This document shows, in pieces, positions 14,343-21,837 of a stretch of 30,640 nt of DNA. Made by a program: the position numbers and the translations under genes. Position 1 is the stretch's first letter. The number at the start of each line of letters is the position of its first letter. This DNA is from Eubacterium sp. UBA3782 (GTDB taxonomy: Bacteria; Bacillota; Clostridia; Lachnospirales; Lachnospiraceae). Under the pieces are notes generated by a model that was not told where the DNA came from, searched no databases, and worked only from the letters and a program-made list of their open reading frames with translations. The DNA is taken from positions 1 through 30,640 of the forward strand of contig DFFG01000061.1 of NCBI GenBank assembly GCA_002368795.1, written 5' to 3'.

Positions 14343-15171
14343 GGCGCAGCGCCTCCTCCCTTGCTTCCAGATCCGTTTCGATCTGAGCGTATTCTTCCGC
14401 ACTGGGGACCTTGTGGTGCCAGGGTGCCTTGTTCTCCATGACGGGAGAGCCGCAGCCCTTTACGGTGTGGGCGATGACCACGCTGGGCTTTCCCTTGAAG
14501 GCTTTCGCCTCGGTAAAAGCCGCATCCAGCGCGTCCATGTCGTTGCCGTCACACTCGATGACGTGCCAGCCGAAGGAGGAAAAACGGTCGGCCAGCGGCT
14601 CGTGGCTCATCACATCCTCGGTTGTGCCGGAGATCTGCAGGCCGTTGCGGTCCACCACGGCGCAGAGGTTGTCCAGATGGTAGTGGCCGGCGGCCATGGC
14701 GCCTTCCCAGACGCTGCCCTCGGCCAGCTCACCGTCGCCCATGACGGTATAGACCCGGTAATCTGCCTTGTCCATCTTTCCGGCGATCGCCATGCCTGTG
14801 CTCACCGGCAGGCCATGGCCCAGAGAGCCGGAATTCATCTCCACGCCGGGCAGGGAGTTGTGCGGGTGTCCGATGAACTCGCTGCCATAGGCGGAAAAGG
14901 TATCCCGGTAGGTCTCATAGGAGAAAAAGCCTTTTTCGGAGAGGACCGTATAATAGCTTTCCACAGAATGCCCCTTGCTGAGGACAAACCGGTCCCGGCC
15001 CGGGTCATTCTGGTTTTCCGGGGAAATGTTCATGTGCTTGAAGTAGAGCATGACCAGGATATCCATCACACTCATATCGCCGCCGATGTGGCCGGCCTTT
15101 GCGCCGACGATCACATCGACGGTCTTTTTGCGCAGCTCATAGGCGAGCTGCGCCAGTTCTCTGTTTTCCAT
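14335..15171 (-). CDS. transketolase, N-terminal (TPP-binding) subunit
   Basis: A 278-aa subunit with the diphosphate-binding half of transketolase. The TPP motif GDGELAEGSVWEG begins near residue 145 and continues to the conserved LCAVVDRNGLQ. Earlier signatures KAGHIGGDMS, LSKGHSVESYYT and GSLGHGLPVSTGMA are complete. The start at 15171 has GAGG at good spacing. An ATG six bases earlier (15177) overlaps the isomerase stop as ATGA and is a possible coupled start, but its ribosome site would be too close. The gene is third of four in the kinase-isomerase-transketolase operon. Confidence 0.92.
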   Translation of the reverse strand: MENRELAQLAYELRKKTVDVIVGAKAGHIGGDMSVMDILVMLYFKHMNISPENQNDPGRDRFVLSKGHSVESYYTVLSEKGFFSYETYRDTFSAYGSEFIGHPHNSLPGVEMNSGSLGHGLPVSTGMAIAGKMDKADYRVYTVMGDGELAEGSVWEGAMAAGHYHLDNLCAVVDRNGLQISGTTEDVMSHEPLADRFSSFGWHVIECDGNDMDALDAAFTEAKAFKGKPSVVIAHTVKGCGSPVMENKAPWHHKVPSAEEYAQIETDLEAREEALRHV

Positions 15172-15173
15172 TC

Positions 15174-16598
15174 TCATACCTCGTCAAAGACGACATCTTC
15201 ACCGTGGAGATAGGCCTGTACCTTGTCCTCAATGGGATCGTAAAGGTCCGGTTTGACGCCGATGTATTTGCAGGCTTCGTAGATCACCGGGACGACATCG
15301 CCGTGGATCGCCGCCACATGGTGGATGTAGGGACCCTCGACCACCTTGGCCTCCAGCCGTTTCAGGTTGTTGACCTCGACCCATACGTAGGTGCCGCGGG
15401 TCCAGGGGCCTTCGATGCCTCTGGCGTGTCCCAGAAGAATAGAGTATTCTCCGTCATCGCCATCGAAGCGCACCAGGCTCATGGGGCCGTGCTTGGCCTC
15501 GGCAGAGACGGCGCCGTTTTCGGGGAAGGCCACGGGCACGCAGATCGTCGGTTTTTCCTTGGCGACGGAGATCGGCCAGGGACCGCAGTGCTGCAGCAGC
15601 TCGCCGTTGTCGTTGTCGGGATGACGCACCGTCCAGTCGGAGAACATGACGCGGCGCTCGTTCATCGCAGCAGCCTCAGTAATCAGCTGGGAGATGGCGC
15701 CGTGGATATCGGTCTCGCAGACCACGGGGATGCCTTCTTCATTGAGCAGGGAGTTGGCCGCGCAGGGCATAATGTGGATCTCATCCTGCAGGGCATTCCA
15801 GCACTGGATGGCGATGGCGTTGCAGCCGTATTTCTCTGCGAGAGCCTTCATGGCCACCTTCAGCTCGGCGACATTGTGCAGATACTCCTCAGAAATGTTG
15901 CAGGTCATGTTTTCATGGCAGTAGGAAACAACCTTTTCGACCTCGGTCTTCTCCTCCCGCCAGCGGCGCATCTCGGCGTACAGCTCCGGCAGCGGAATGG
16001 GAGCGAGCTGGATGTTGAACTTCTCCAGCAGCTCGCCTTCGTTGCACATGGTGGACCAGAAGTCAAAGGGGCGCGGTCCGATCTGCAGGATGCGGGTATG
16101 GCGGAAGACCTTTACCACGTTGCAGACCGCCAGGAAGTCCCGGATGCCCCGCTCAAACTCCGGATCCTCCAGGTTGCAGTTGTTCATGTAGGTGAAGGGC
16201 ACGCGGAAGCGCCGCAGCACCTTGCCGGTGGCAAAAAGACCGCACTGGCTGTCCCGAAGCCGCATGCCGTTTGCGTCGGGGCGCTCATCTCTGGGACCCC
16301 AGAGCAGAACAGGGACGTTCAGTGCCTTGGCAAGGCGGGCGCACTCGTACTCGGTGCCGAAGTTGGCGTGGGGCAGGAAGAGGCCGTCGACCTTTTCCCT
16401 CTGGAATTTGGCGATGATGGCCTCCAGGCCGGCATCGTCATAGAGAAGTCCTTCCTCATTGATATCATCGATATCCACAAAGTCGATCCCGAGCTCCCGA
16501 AGGCGCGCGGCGGTGAGATTGCGGTATTCGACGGCAGCCGGGGCGCTGAAGATGGCCCGGCGAGTCGGTGCAAAACCAAGTCTGATCTGTGCTTTCAT
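15174..16598 (-). CDS. L-fucose isomerase-family ketol isomerase
   Basis: A 474-aa member of the L-fucose/L-arabinose isomerase superfamily. It interconverts an aldose and a ketose using a divalent metal. The likely metal region is VVCETDIHGAISQL (about residues 292-305), and a late histidine cluster (GPYIHHVAAIHGD) may complete the site. It is about 110 residues shorter than classical FucI, so it belongs to the shorter, sequence-diverse branch, whose members act on several sugars. No FucA aldolase is present, which argues against L-fucose. The start at 16598 follows GAGGAGG, 13 bases after the kinase stop. Candidate substrates are D-apiose, sulfoquinovose or D-arabinose; context favours D-apiose only weakly. 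Confidence 0.85.
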   Translation of the reverse strand: MKAQIRLGFAPTRRAIFSAPAAVEYRNLTAARLRELGIDFVDIDDINEEGLLYDDAGLEAIIAKFQREKVDGLFLPHANFGTEYECARLAKALNVPVLLWGPRDERPDANGMRLRDSQCGLFATGKVLRRFRVPFTYMNNCNLEDPEFERGIRDFLAVCNVVKVFRHTRILQIGPRPFDFWSTMCNEGELLEKFNIQLAPIPLPELYAEMRRWREEKTEVEKVVSYCHENMTCNISEEYLHNVAELKVAMKALAEKYGCNAIAIQCWNALQDEIHIMPCAANSLLNEEGIPVVCETDIHGAISQLITEAAAMNERRVMFSDWTVRHPDNDNGELLQHCGPWPISVAKEKPTICVPVAFPENGAVSAEAKHGPMSLVRFDGDDGEYSILLGHARGIEGPWTRGTYVWVEVNNLKRLEAKVVEGPYIHHVAAIHGDVVPVIYEACKYIGVKPDLYDPIEDKVQAYLHGEDVVFDEV

Positions 16599-16611
16599 CC
16601 TTTTTTCCTCC

Positions 16612-18090
16612 TCAGAATGTTTTCTGGACGGCTGCCTTCCAGCCGTTGTATTTTCTGCCTCTGACCGCTTTTTCCATCTGCGGTGTATATGCTTTTTTCA
16701 TCCGGTCGATGCCAAGGATGTCCTCCTTGTACAGGCCTGCGGCGATCCCTGCCAGGAAAGCGGCTCCCATGGCGGAGAGTTCCTCGGCCTTTTGCACGCA
16801 GATCCGCGCATCGGCCATGTCGCTTTGAAACTGCATCAGATAGCCGTTGCCGGTCGGGCCGCCGTCCACACGGAGCTCGGACAGCTTTACGCCGGCATCC
16901 TGGCTCATGGCCTCTACAATATCTGTTACCTGGTAGGCGATGCACTCAAGGCCTGCCCGGACAAGCTCCTTTCGGCCGGTCGTCCGGCTCATGCCGGTAA
17001 ATGCCGCGGAGGCTTCGGACTGCCAGTAGGGAGCGCCAAGGCCAGAGAAGGCAGGCACCAGGTAGGTGCAGTCCTCCGGGTTGGCTTCCAGTGCCAGCTC
17101 TGCCGTTTCCTTCGGGCTGCTGATCAGCCCCAGGTCCTTCTGGAGCCAGGTGATCACCGCGCCGGCGTAATTGATGTTGCCCTCAAGGACATAGTTCACC
17201 TGGCCGTTTCTGCCCCAGGCAAGGGATGTGACCAGGCCGCTTTTGCTTTCCCGGAAGGCCGGCCCGATGTTCATCATGATGGATGAGCCGGTGCCGTAGG
17301 TCGCCTTGGCCATGCCGGGCTCTGTGCAGCCCTGACCGAGCAGCGCCGCGTGGGAATCGCCCAGCGCCGAGCGGATGGGGACGGGCTCCTCAAAAAAGCC
17401 GGAAAGGGTCGTGGCGCCAAAATCTCCGTCGGACCACTCCACGGCAGGCAGCGCGCTTGCCGGGACGCCAAGCCTTTGACAGATCTCCTCGTCCCACTGC
17501 AGGGTGTGGAGGTTGAACAGCTGCGTGCGGGAGGCGTTGGAATAGTCGGTTTTGAAGATCTGCCCTCCCGTCAGCCGGAAGATGAGCCAGCTGTCGATGG
17601 TGCCGATGCAGAGCCTTCCGTTTTGGGCCAGCTCCTTTGCCGTCTCGCAGTGCCGGAGCAGCCAGGCTGCCTTGGCAGCGGGAAAGTAGGGGGAGAGGGG
17701 GATCCCGGTCTTCGCCCGGACATAATCCCGGAAGGCCTCGTCCTGGATCTCCTCTGTGATCTCCCTGGCGCGGGAGCACTGCCAGACGATGGCTTTGTCC
17801 GCCGGCTGTCCGGTCTCCTTGTCCCAGGCGATCGTGGTTTCCCGCTGGTTGGAGATGCCGATCGCCGCGACATCCTTTTTATCAATAGCGGACTGTTCGA
17901 CCAGCTCCCTCACCACCAGCACCACGTTGCGGAAGATCTCGTCGCCGTCGTGGGAGACCCAGCCCTCCGGGCTGATGATCTGCTCGTGGGGCAGAAAGCT
18001 CCTGCCGACGATCGTGCCGTCCCGGTCAAGCAGTATGGCTTTGGTCCCCTGGGTACTCTGATCGATACCGATCACATAGCGTTCCTGCAT
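16612..18090 (-). CDS. FGGY-family carbohydrate kinase, glycerol-kinase-like
   Basis: A 492-aa ATP-dependent sugar kinase. The N-terminal ATPase motif is YVIGIDQSTQGTKAILLD (about residues 5-22). SNQRETTIAWDKETGQP, KTDYSNASRTQLFNLHTLQW and SGLGAPYWQSEA resemble glycerol kinase closely. GTGSSIMMNIG and LRVDGGPTGNGYLMQ form the second phosphate and adenosine sites. The start at 18090 follows AAGGGGTGA; the frame extends seven codons upstream without a ribosome site. It is the first gene of the operon with isomerase and transketolase. A true glycerol kinase would not need those partners, so a ketose substrate such as apulose is likely, but glycerol released from sulfoquinovosyl glycerol is an alternative. 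Confidence 0.9.
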   Translation of the reverse strand: MQERYVIGIDQSTQGTKAILLDRDGTIVGRSFLPHEQIISPEGWVSHDGDEIFRNVVLVVRELVEQSAIDKKDVAAIGISNQRETTIAWDKETGQPADKAIVWQCSRAREITEEIQDEAFRDYVRAKTGIPLSPYFPAAKAAWLLRHCETAKELAQNGRLCIGTIDSWLIFRLTGGQIFKTDYSNASRTQLFNLHTLQWDEEICQRLGVPASALPAVEWSDGDFGATTLSGFFEEPVPIRSALGDSHAALLGQGCTEPGMAKATYGTGSSIMMNIGPAFRESKSGLVTSLAWGRNGQVNYVLEGNINYAGAVITWLQKDLGLISSPKETAELALEANPEDCTYLVPAFSGLGAPYWQSEASAAFTGMSRTTGRKELVRAGLECIAYQVTDIVEAMSQDAGVKLSELRVDGGPTGNGYLMQFQSDMADARICVQKAEELSAMGAAFLAGIAAGLYKEDILGIDRMKKAYTPQMEKAVRGRKYNGWKAAVQKTF

Positions 18091-18132
18091 AGAATCACCC
18101 CTTTTTTCCATGATTTCCCATGTTCTGTCACC

Positions 18133-18190
18133 AGTATACCGGCGGGTGGACTAAATTTATATAAATAATTTAGCGTTTGTTAACTAAATT
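18133..18190 (-). promoter_or_regulatory. kinase operon promoter with LacI-type operator half-sites
   Basis: Three copies of one seven-base half-site occur: CTAAATT (18151-18157), AATTTAG (18167-18173) and CTAAATT (18184-18190), making two alternating dyads. They sit in the gap between the kinase operon and the divergent LacI gene. A minus-strand TATACT (18138 to 18133) is the probable kinase -10, so repressor bound here would cover the -35 region. A central CG, common in LacI operators, is absent. Confidence 0.6.
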
Positions 18191-18203
18191 TACTGAAGCG
18201 ATG

Positions 18204-18232
18204 TGGACGGCGCAGGCGATCTTCGGTATACT
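18204..18232 (+). promoter_or_regulatory. predicted promoter of the LacI-family gene
   Basis: TGGACG (18204-18209), 17 bases, TATACT (18227-18232), then ACGGAGGA before the start at 18264. It lies downstream of the half-sites, so the regulator may be only weakly self-controlled. Confidence 0.5.
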
Positions 18233-18263
18233 TAAGAAAGATGAAAAAACGGAGGATCCTGCC

Positions 18264-19271
18264 ATGTCTGTAACCGCAAAAGAGCTGGCATCTGCACTTG
18301 GCCTGTCCGAAGCTGCCGTCTCCCTGGCGCTGAACAACAAGCCGGGCGTCAGCACGGCCACCCGCAAGAAGGTCCTGGAGGCTGCCAGAGCGCACGGCTA
18401 TGATCTGGGCAGAAAGGCGGCCGCCCTCAGCGCGAAAAAGGGTACGGTCTGCTTTGCCATATACAAAAAAAGCGGTGCTGTTGTGGATGACACCCCCTTC
18501 TTTTCCACGCTCTCGGACGGCGTGGGCCTGGGCTGCAAAAAAGCCGGCTATGATCTGGTCATCCGCTATCTGTACGAGGATGACGACATGGAGGAGCAGA
18601 TGTATGTGCTCCAGAGCGCGGAATTTTCCGGGATCATTCTGCTGGGGACCGAGCTGGACGAGGCTTCCCTTGGCCGTTTTTCCCGGCTGAAAACACCGAT
18701 GGTCGTGCTGGATACCTACTTCGAGACCGCAGAGCACGACTATATCCTGATCAACAACATCCAGGGGGCGTATCTGGCGACCTCTTATCTGATCCGAAAG
18801 AGGAAATCCCAGCCAGGCTACCTGCGCTCGGCCTATGCGATCAGCAATTTTGACCAGCGGGCCGACGGCTTTTACAAGGCCATCCGGGCCTGGGGCATGG
18901 CGACCTCGAAATCGCTGGTCCACCGCCTGACGCCCAGCCAGGAGGGAGCCTACAGCGATATGAAGGCGCTGCTGGAGAGCGGGGAGGAGCCGGCGGACTG
19001 CTATTTTGCCGACAATGACCACATCGCCATCGGCGCGATGCGGGCACTGACCGAGGCCGGCTACCGCATTCCGGAAGACGTGGCTGTCGTCGGTTTTGAC
19101 GATCTGCCGCTGTGCGACTACGTCACCCCGCCGCTGACGACGATCCGGGTGCCGACCCACTTTATGGGACAGACAGCGGCAAAGCGGCTGGCCCAGATCA
19201 TCGAGGAAAAGGACGCGCTGCCGGTCAAGATCGAGATCAGCACGAGCCTGCGAAAGAGAAAAAGCGTATGA
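18264..19271 (+). CDS. LacI-family transcriptional regulator
   Basis: A 335-aa regulator. Residues 1-47 are the LacI helix-turn-helix and hinge (TAKELASALGLSEAAVSLAL, NNKPGVSTATRKKVLEAARA). The remainder is a periplasmic-binding-protein-like sensor with typical VAVVGFDDLPLCDYVTPPLT near the C-terminus. It is divergent from the kinase-isomerase-transketolase operon and is its probable repressor, with the sugar or its ketose form as inducer. The start at 18264 is set by ACGGAGGA; the frame extends 29 codons upstream across the promoter and is not used. A GC-rich hairpin follows the stop. Confidence 0.93.
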   Translation: MSVTAKELASALGLSEAAVSLALNNKPGVSTATRKKVLEAARAHGYDLGRKAAALSAKKGTVCFAIYKKSGAVVDDTPFFSTLSDGVGLGCKKAGYDLVIRYLYEDDDMEEQMYVLQSAEFSGIILLGTELDEASLGRFSRLKTPMVVLDTYFETAEHDYILINNIQGAYLATSYLIRKRKSQPGYLRSAYAISNFDQRADGFYKAIRAWGMATSKSLVHRLTPSQEGAYSDMKALLESGEEPADCYFADNDHIAIGAMRALTEAGYRIPEDVAVVGFDDLPLCDYVTPPLTTIRVPTHFMGQTAAKRLAQIIEEKDALPVKIEISTSLRKRKSV

Positions 19272-19286
19272 ATCGGACCGAGGACC

Positions 19287-19336
19287 GCGCCCCTACTGTG
19301 CATACGGGAGGGCGCTTGCGGAAAATCCGCATTTTA
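19287..19336 (+). terminator. double hairpin after the LacI-family gene
   Basis: GCGCCC (19287-19292) pairs with GGGCGC (19310-19315). It is followed at once by GCGGA/TCCGC (19318-19330) and ATTTTA. The T tract is short, so read-through into the next gene is possible. Confidence 0.4.
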
Positions 19337-19359
19337 CAGATAAAACGGGAGGACTTTAT

Positions 19360-19647
19360 ATGAGTGCATCAGAATCCTGGAAGGCCGCGTACCGCGAGCT
19401 GATCGAAACGATCGTCCACCTGGGCTATCCGGAGGAATTTGGCAAAGCTGTTGCCAGCAACCTCGGATCGGAAAAGACCATGCACCGGATGAGTGCTTAC
19501 CTGCGGTCGGCAAAGCCGCGCTCCGCCGAGGAGATCGCGGATGAGATGCTGGCGATCATGAGCGACCGGGAACGGTGGATCGCGAAAAAGGAAGCCGAGG
19601 AAGCCAACGCCCGGTATAACGAGATCCTGAATAACGGGCTGGAATGA
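19360..19647 (+). CDS. conserved-looking small protein of unknown function (95 aa)
   Basis: A 95-aa soluble protein with GGGAGGA upstream of its ATG. It looks all-helical: an N-terminal part (SWKAAYRELIETIVHLGYPE), a middle part with SEKTMHRMSAYLRSAKPRSAEEIADEML, and a charged C-terminal helix rich in Glu, Lys and Ala. I do not recognise the family. It precedes the Nudix and macro-domain genes on the same strand, which suggests it belongs with them. Possible roles include an adaptor or regulator, but nothing in the sequence decides this. Confidence 0.75.
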   Translation: MSASESWKAAYRELIETIVHLGYPEEFGKAVASNLGSEKTMHRMSAYLRSAKPRSAEEIADEMLAIMSDRERWIAKKEAEEANARYNEILNNGLE

Positions 19648-19780
19648 TGGCTGGACGGCAGCGCCGGATGGCATATGCCGGAAGCGGCTTAGACAGAACC
19701 AGGGCGGGAGGAAGAGCGCTGGCATGAAGATGGGCGATGGGCAGCGGGATGATAAAAACGCGAAAGCGGGAGGCAGCAGG

Positions 19781-20203
19781 ATGAAGACAGTCAAGGTCGT
19801 GGCAGCGGTGATCCGTGCAGAGCGGGGAGAAGCAGAGCCGTTTGTTTTTGCGACCCAGCGCGGCTATGGAGATTATAAGGACTGGTGGGAATTCCCCGGC
19901 GGCAAGGTCGAGAGCGGGGAGACGCCGGAGGAGGCACTGGTGCGGGAGATCCGGGAGGAACTGGATGCCGGCATCACGGTGGAGCGGTTTCTGACCACGG
20001 TGGAATACGACTATCCGGACTTTCACCTGTCGATGGACTGTTTCTGGTGCCGCCTTGCCGAGGGACACCTGACGCTGCTGGAGCATGAAGCCGCCAGATG
20101 GCTTCCCCTCCATGATCTGCGGCAGGTCGACTGGCTGCCGGCAGACGTCCTGGTGGTCGAGGCAATCGAGAAGGAACAGGGGAAAGGCGCCCCGGCAGAG
20201 TGA
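19781..20203 (+). CDS. MutT-type Nudix hydrolase
   Basis: A 140-aa Nudix enzyme. The Nudix box is GGKVESGETPEEALVREIRE followed by ELDAGI, with the metal-binding REIREE core intact. The WWEFPGGK sequence just before it is typical of MutT/8-oxo-dGTP-diphosphatase-like proteins. It probably cleaves a nucleoside diphosphate derivative. Given the macro-domain neighbour, ADP-ribose or a related compound is also possible. The start at 19781 follows GGGAGG; an ATG at 19724 is farther from any ribosome site. It ends 31 bases before the macro-domain gene, so the two are probably co-transcribed. Confidence 0.9.
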   Translation: MKTVKVVAAVIRAERGEAEPFVFATQRGYGDYKDWWEFPGGKVESGETPEEALVREIREELDAGITVERFLTTVEYDYPDFHLSMDCFWCRLAEGHLTLLEHEAARWLPLHDLRQVDWLPADVLVVEAIEKEQGKGAPAE

Positions 20204-20234
20204 CCGGACGGGCAGGAACAGAGGTGAAATAAAA

Positions 20235-21491
20235 ATGTCTTTTCGGATCGTACGCAACGATATCACAAAAATGAATACCGAGGCAATCGTCAATACCGCC
20301 AATGAACAGCCGATCGTGGGAACGGGCTGCGATCGGGCGGTGTATGAGGCTGCCGGCTTCGAGGAGCTGCTTGCCTACCGGAGGAGATACATCGGGGCGG
20401 CCAGGGAGGGCGATGCCTTTATTACCCCGGGCTTTGGTCTTCCGGCCAGGTTCATTATCCACACGGTAAGTCCGCTGTATATCGACGGAAAGCATGGTGA
20501 GGAGGAAAAGCTGCGGTCCTGCTATCAGAAAAGCCTGGCACTGGCAAAGGAAAACGGGATCCGCTCCATCGCCTTTCCGCTGATCTCCACCGGTGGCTTT
20601 GGCTATCCGAAGGAAGAGGGCATGCGCATCGCCGTCGATGAGATCCACGCCTTTCTGCTGCATGCCGACATGCAGGTCATGCTGGTCGTTTTTGACGAGC
20701 GGGCGACACGGATGGGGCGCAATCTGTATCCGGATCTGGAGGCCTACATCGACCGCCATTATGTAGAGGAAAAGCGGGTCGAGGAATATTCCTTTAAGGA
20801 AACGGCATTCTTCGATGGATGGGCAGATGAGGAAGAGCAGGAAGCCCTGGAAGAGTTCCATGCCATGCATAACCTGCGGGAAGAGCGGGCACCATATCCG
20901 CCGGAGAGAAAAGAGGAGGCTGCCCGCAGGCCAGAGCCTGGCAGGCCGGAGCCGCCGCGGCCCTCCTCTGCAGCAAGACCGCCGAAGGGGAAGGCAAAGG
21001 AAACGCCAAAAACAGCGCCAAAAGCTGGGGACGCTGTTTTTTCCGATATGTACGTCGGGGCAGCAGAGCCATATTTTGCTGAAACGATCGCCGATGAGGA
21101 CGCAGCCATCGAGGAGATGGAGCGAAGGCTTTCAGAGCGCATCGCCCACAGGGCGGATACCTTTTCCCAGTATCTGTTCTATCTGATTAAAGAAAAGGGA
21201 CTGGAAAACGCCGATGTATACAAGCGGGCGATCGTCGACAAAAAAGTATTCTCCAAGATCAAGAAAAATCCGGGGTATCATCCCCAGAAGCTGACGGCGC
21301 TGTGTCTGTGTATCGGAGCAAAGCTGAACATGGATGAGACGCGGGATCTGCTGGCCAGGGCCGGCTATGCCTTGTCCCCCTGTGACAAGACAGACATCAT
21401 CTTTTCCTATTTCATTGAAAATGGGATCTACGACATGATCGACCTGGATATCCAGCTCGAGGCACATGGGCTGCCGTGCATTATCGAATAG
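20235..21491 (+). CDS. macro-domain protein with helical C-terminal module
   Basis: A 418-aa protein in three parts. Residues 1-165 are a macro (ADP-ribose-binding) domain with IVNTANEQPIVGTGCDRAVY (18-37) and the phosphate loop PLISTGGFGYP (115-125). Residues 210-265 are a Pro/Arg/Lys-rich flexible linker. Residues 300-418 are a helical domain (DTFSQYLFYLIKEKGL, CLCIGAKLNMDETRDLLARA, GYALSPCDKTDIIFSYFIEN) that I recall as a C-terminal module on varied Firmicutes signalling proteins, with a weak resemblance to XRE-type folds. The macro part would bind or hydrolyse ADP-ribose or its derivatives. The start at 20235 has AGAGGTG upstream. Neighbours are a Nudix hydrolase before and a vWA protein after. 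Confidence 0.9.
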   Translation: MSFRIVRNDITKMNTEAIVNTANEQPIVGTGCDRAVYEAAGFEELLAYRRRYIGAAREGDAFITPGFGLPARFIIHTVSPLYIDGKHGEEEKLRSCYQKSLALAKENGIRSIAFPLISTGGFGYPKEEGMRIAVDEIHAFLLHADMQVMLVVFDERATRMGRNLYPDLEAYIDRHYVEEKRVEEYSFKETAFFDGWADEEEQEALEEFHAMHNLREERAPYPPERKEEAARRPEPGRPEPPRPSSAARPPKGKAKETPKTAPKAGDAVFSDMYVGAAEPYFAETIADEDAAIEEMERRLSERIAHRADTFSQYLFYLIKEKGLENADVYKRAIVDKKVFSKIKKNPGYHPQKLTALCLCIGAKLNMDETRDLLARAGYALSPCDKTDIIFSYFIENGIYDMIDLDIQLEAHGLPCIIE

Positions 21492-21608
21492 AGAGAAAAG
21501 TGGCAGCAACCCGCTTTTGACGGGATGAAGATACCGCGAGGATCCTCCTTTTGGAAGCGGAAAATCGGGATCAGAAACACGATCAAAGAAAAAATAAATG
21601 AAAACTTG

Positions 21609-21640
21609 CGGTCGCCTGCCGGGCGACCGTATTTCATTTT
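21609..21640 (+). terminator. intrinsic terminator after the macro-domain gene
   Basis: CGGTCGCC (21609-21616) and GGCGACCG (21622-21629) form a perfect eight-base stem with an A-rich 5' flank and TATTTCATTTT after it. A TATACT box at 21649-21654 follows closely and may be the -10 of the vWA gene. Confidence 0.7.
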
Positions 21641-21674
21641 CGGCCTGCTATACTGACCTTACAACAAGAAAAAA

Positions 21675-21803
21675 GCGCGCGAGAGAGGAGCCGCGCACGA
21701 GAGAGGAGTCGCACGCGCACCGCGTTCGCGAGCTCATCGCGCACGAAAGAGGAGCCGCGCGCTTCCCGCGCACGAGAGAGAAGTTGCACGCGCACCGCGT
21801 GCG
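21675..21803 (+). repeat. GC-rich imperfect repeats in the vWA gene leader
   Basis: Four related units begin with GCGCRCGARAGAG at about 21675, 21693, 21739 and 21768. Units two and four agree over 36 bases (21693-21728 and 21768-21803) with only three differences and lie 75 bases apart. The tract is nearly all alternating CG, CA and GA steps, unlike its neighbours. It ends 34 bases before the vWA start. The frame through it is open and in phase with the vWA gene, giving an Arg/His/Glu-rich extension, but the AGGT ribosome site supports the later start. Confidence 0.75.
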
Positions 21804-21837
21804 AAATGGCTGTTTGCAGCAGAAAGTGAGGTTAGTT

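Noticed and set aside
15099..16664. Plus-strand 521-codon frame opposite the isomerase gene
   Set aside because: It is entirely antisense to a recognisable isomerase, has no family motif and no ribosome site; it results from GC-rich codon third positions.
13374..18090. Classical L-fucose operon
   Set aside because: No fuculose-1-phosphate aldolase, mutarotase or FucP is present, and the transketolase pair has no role in that pathway.
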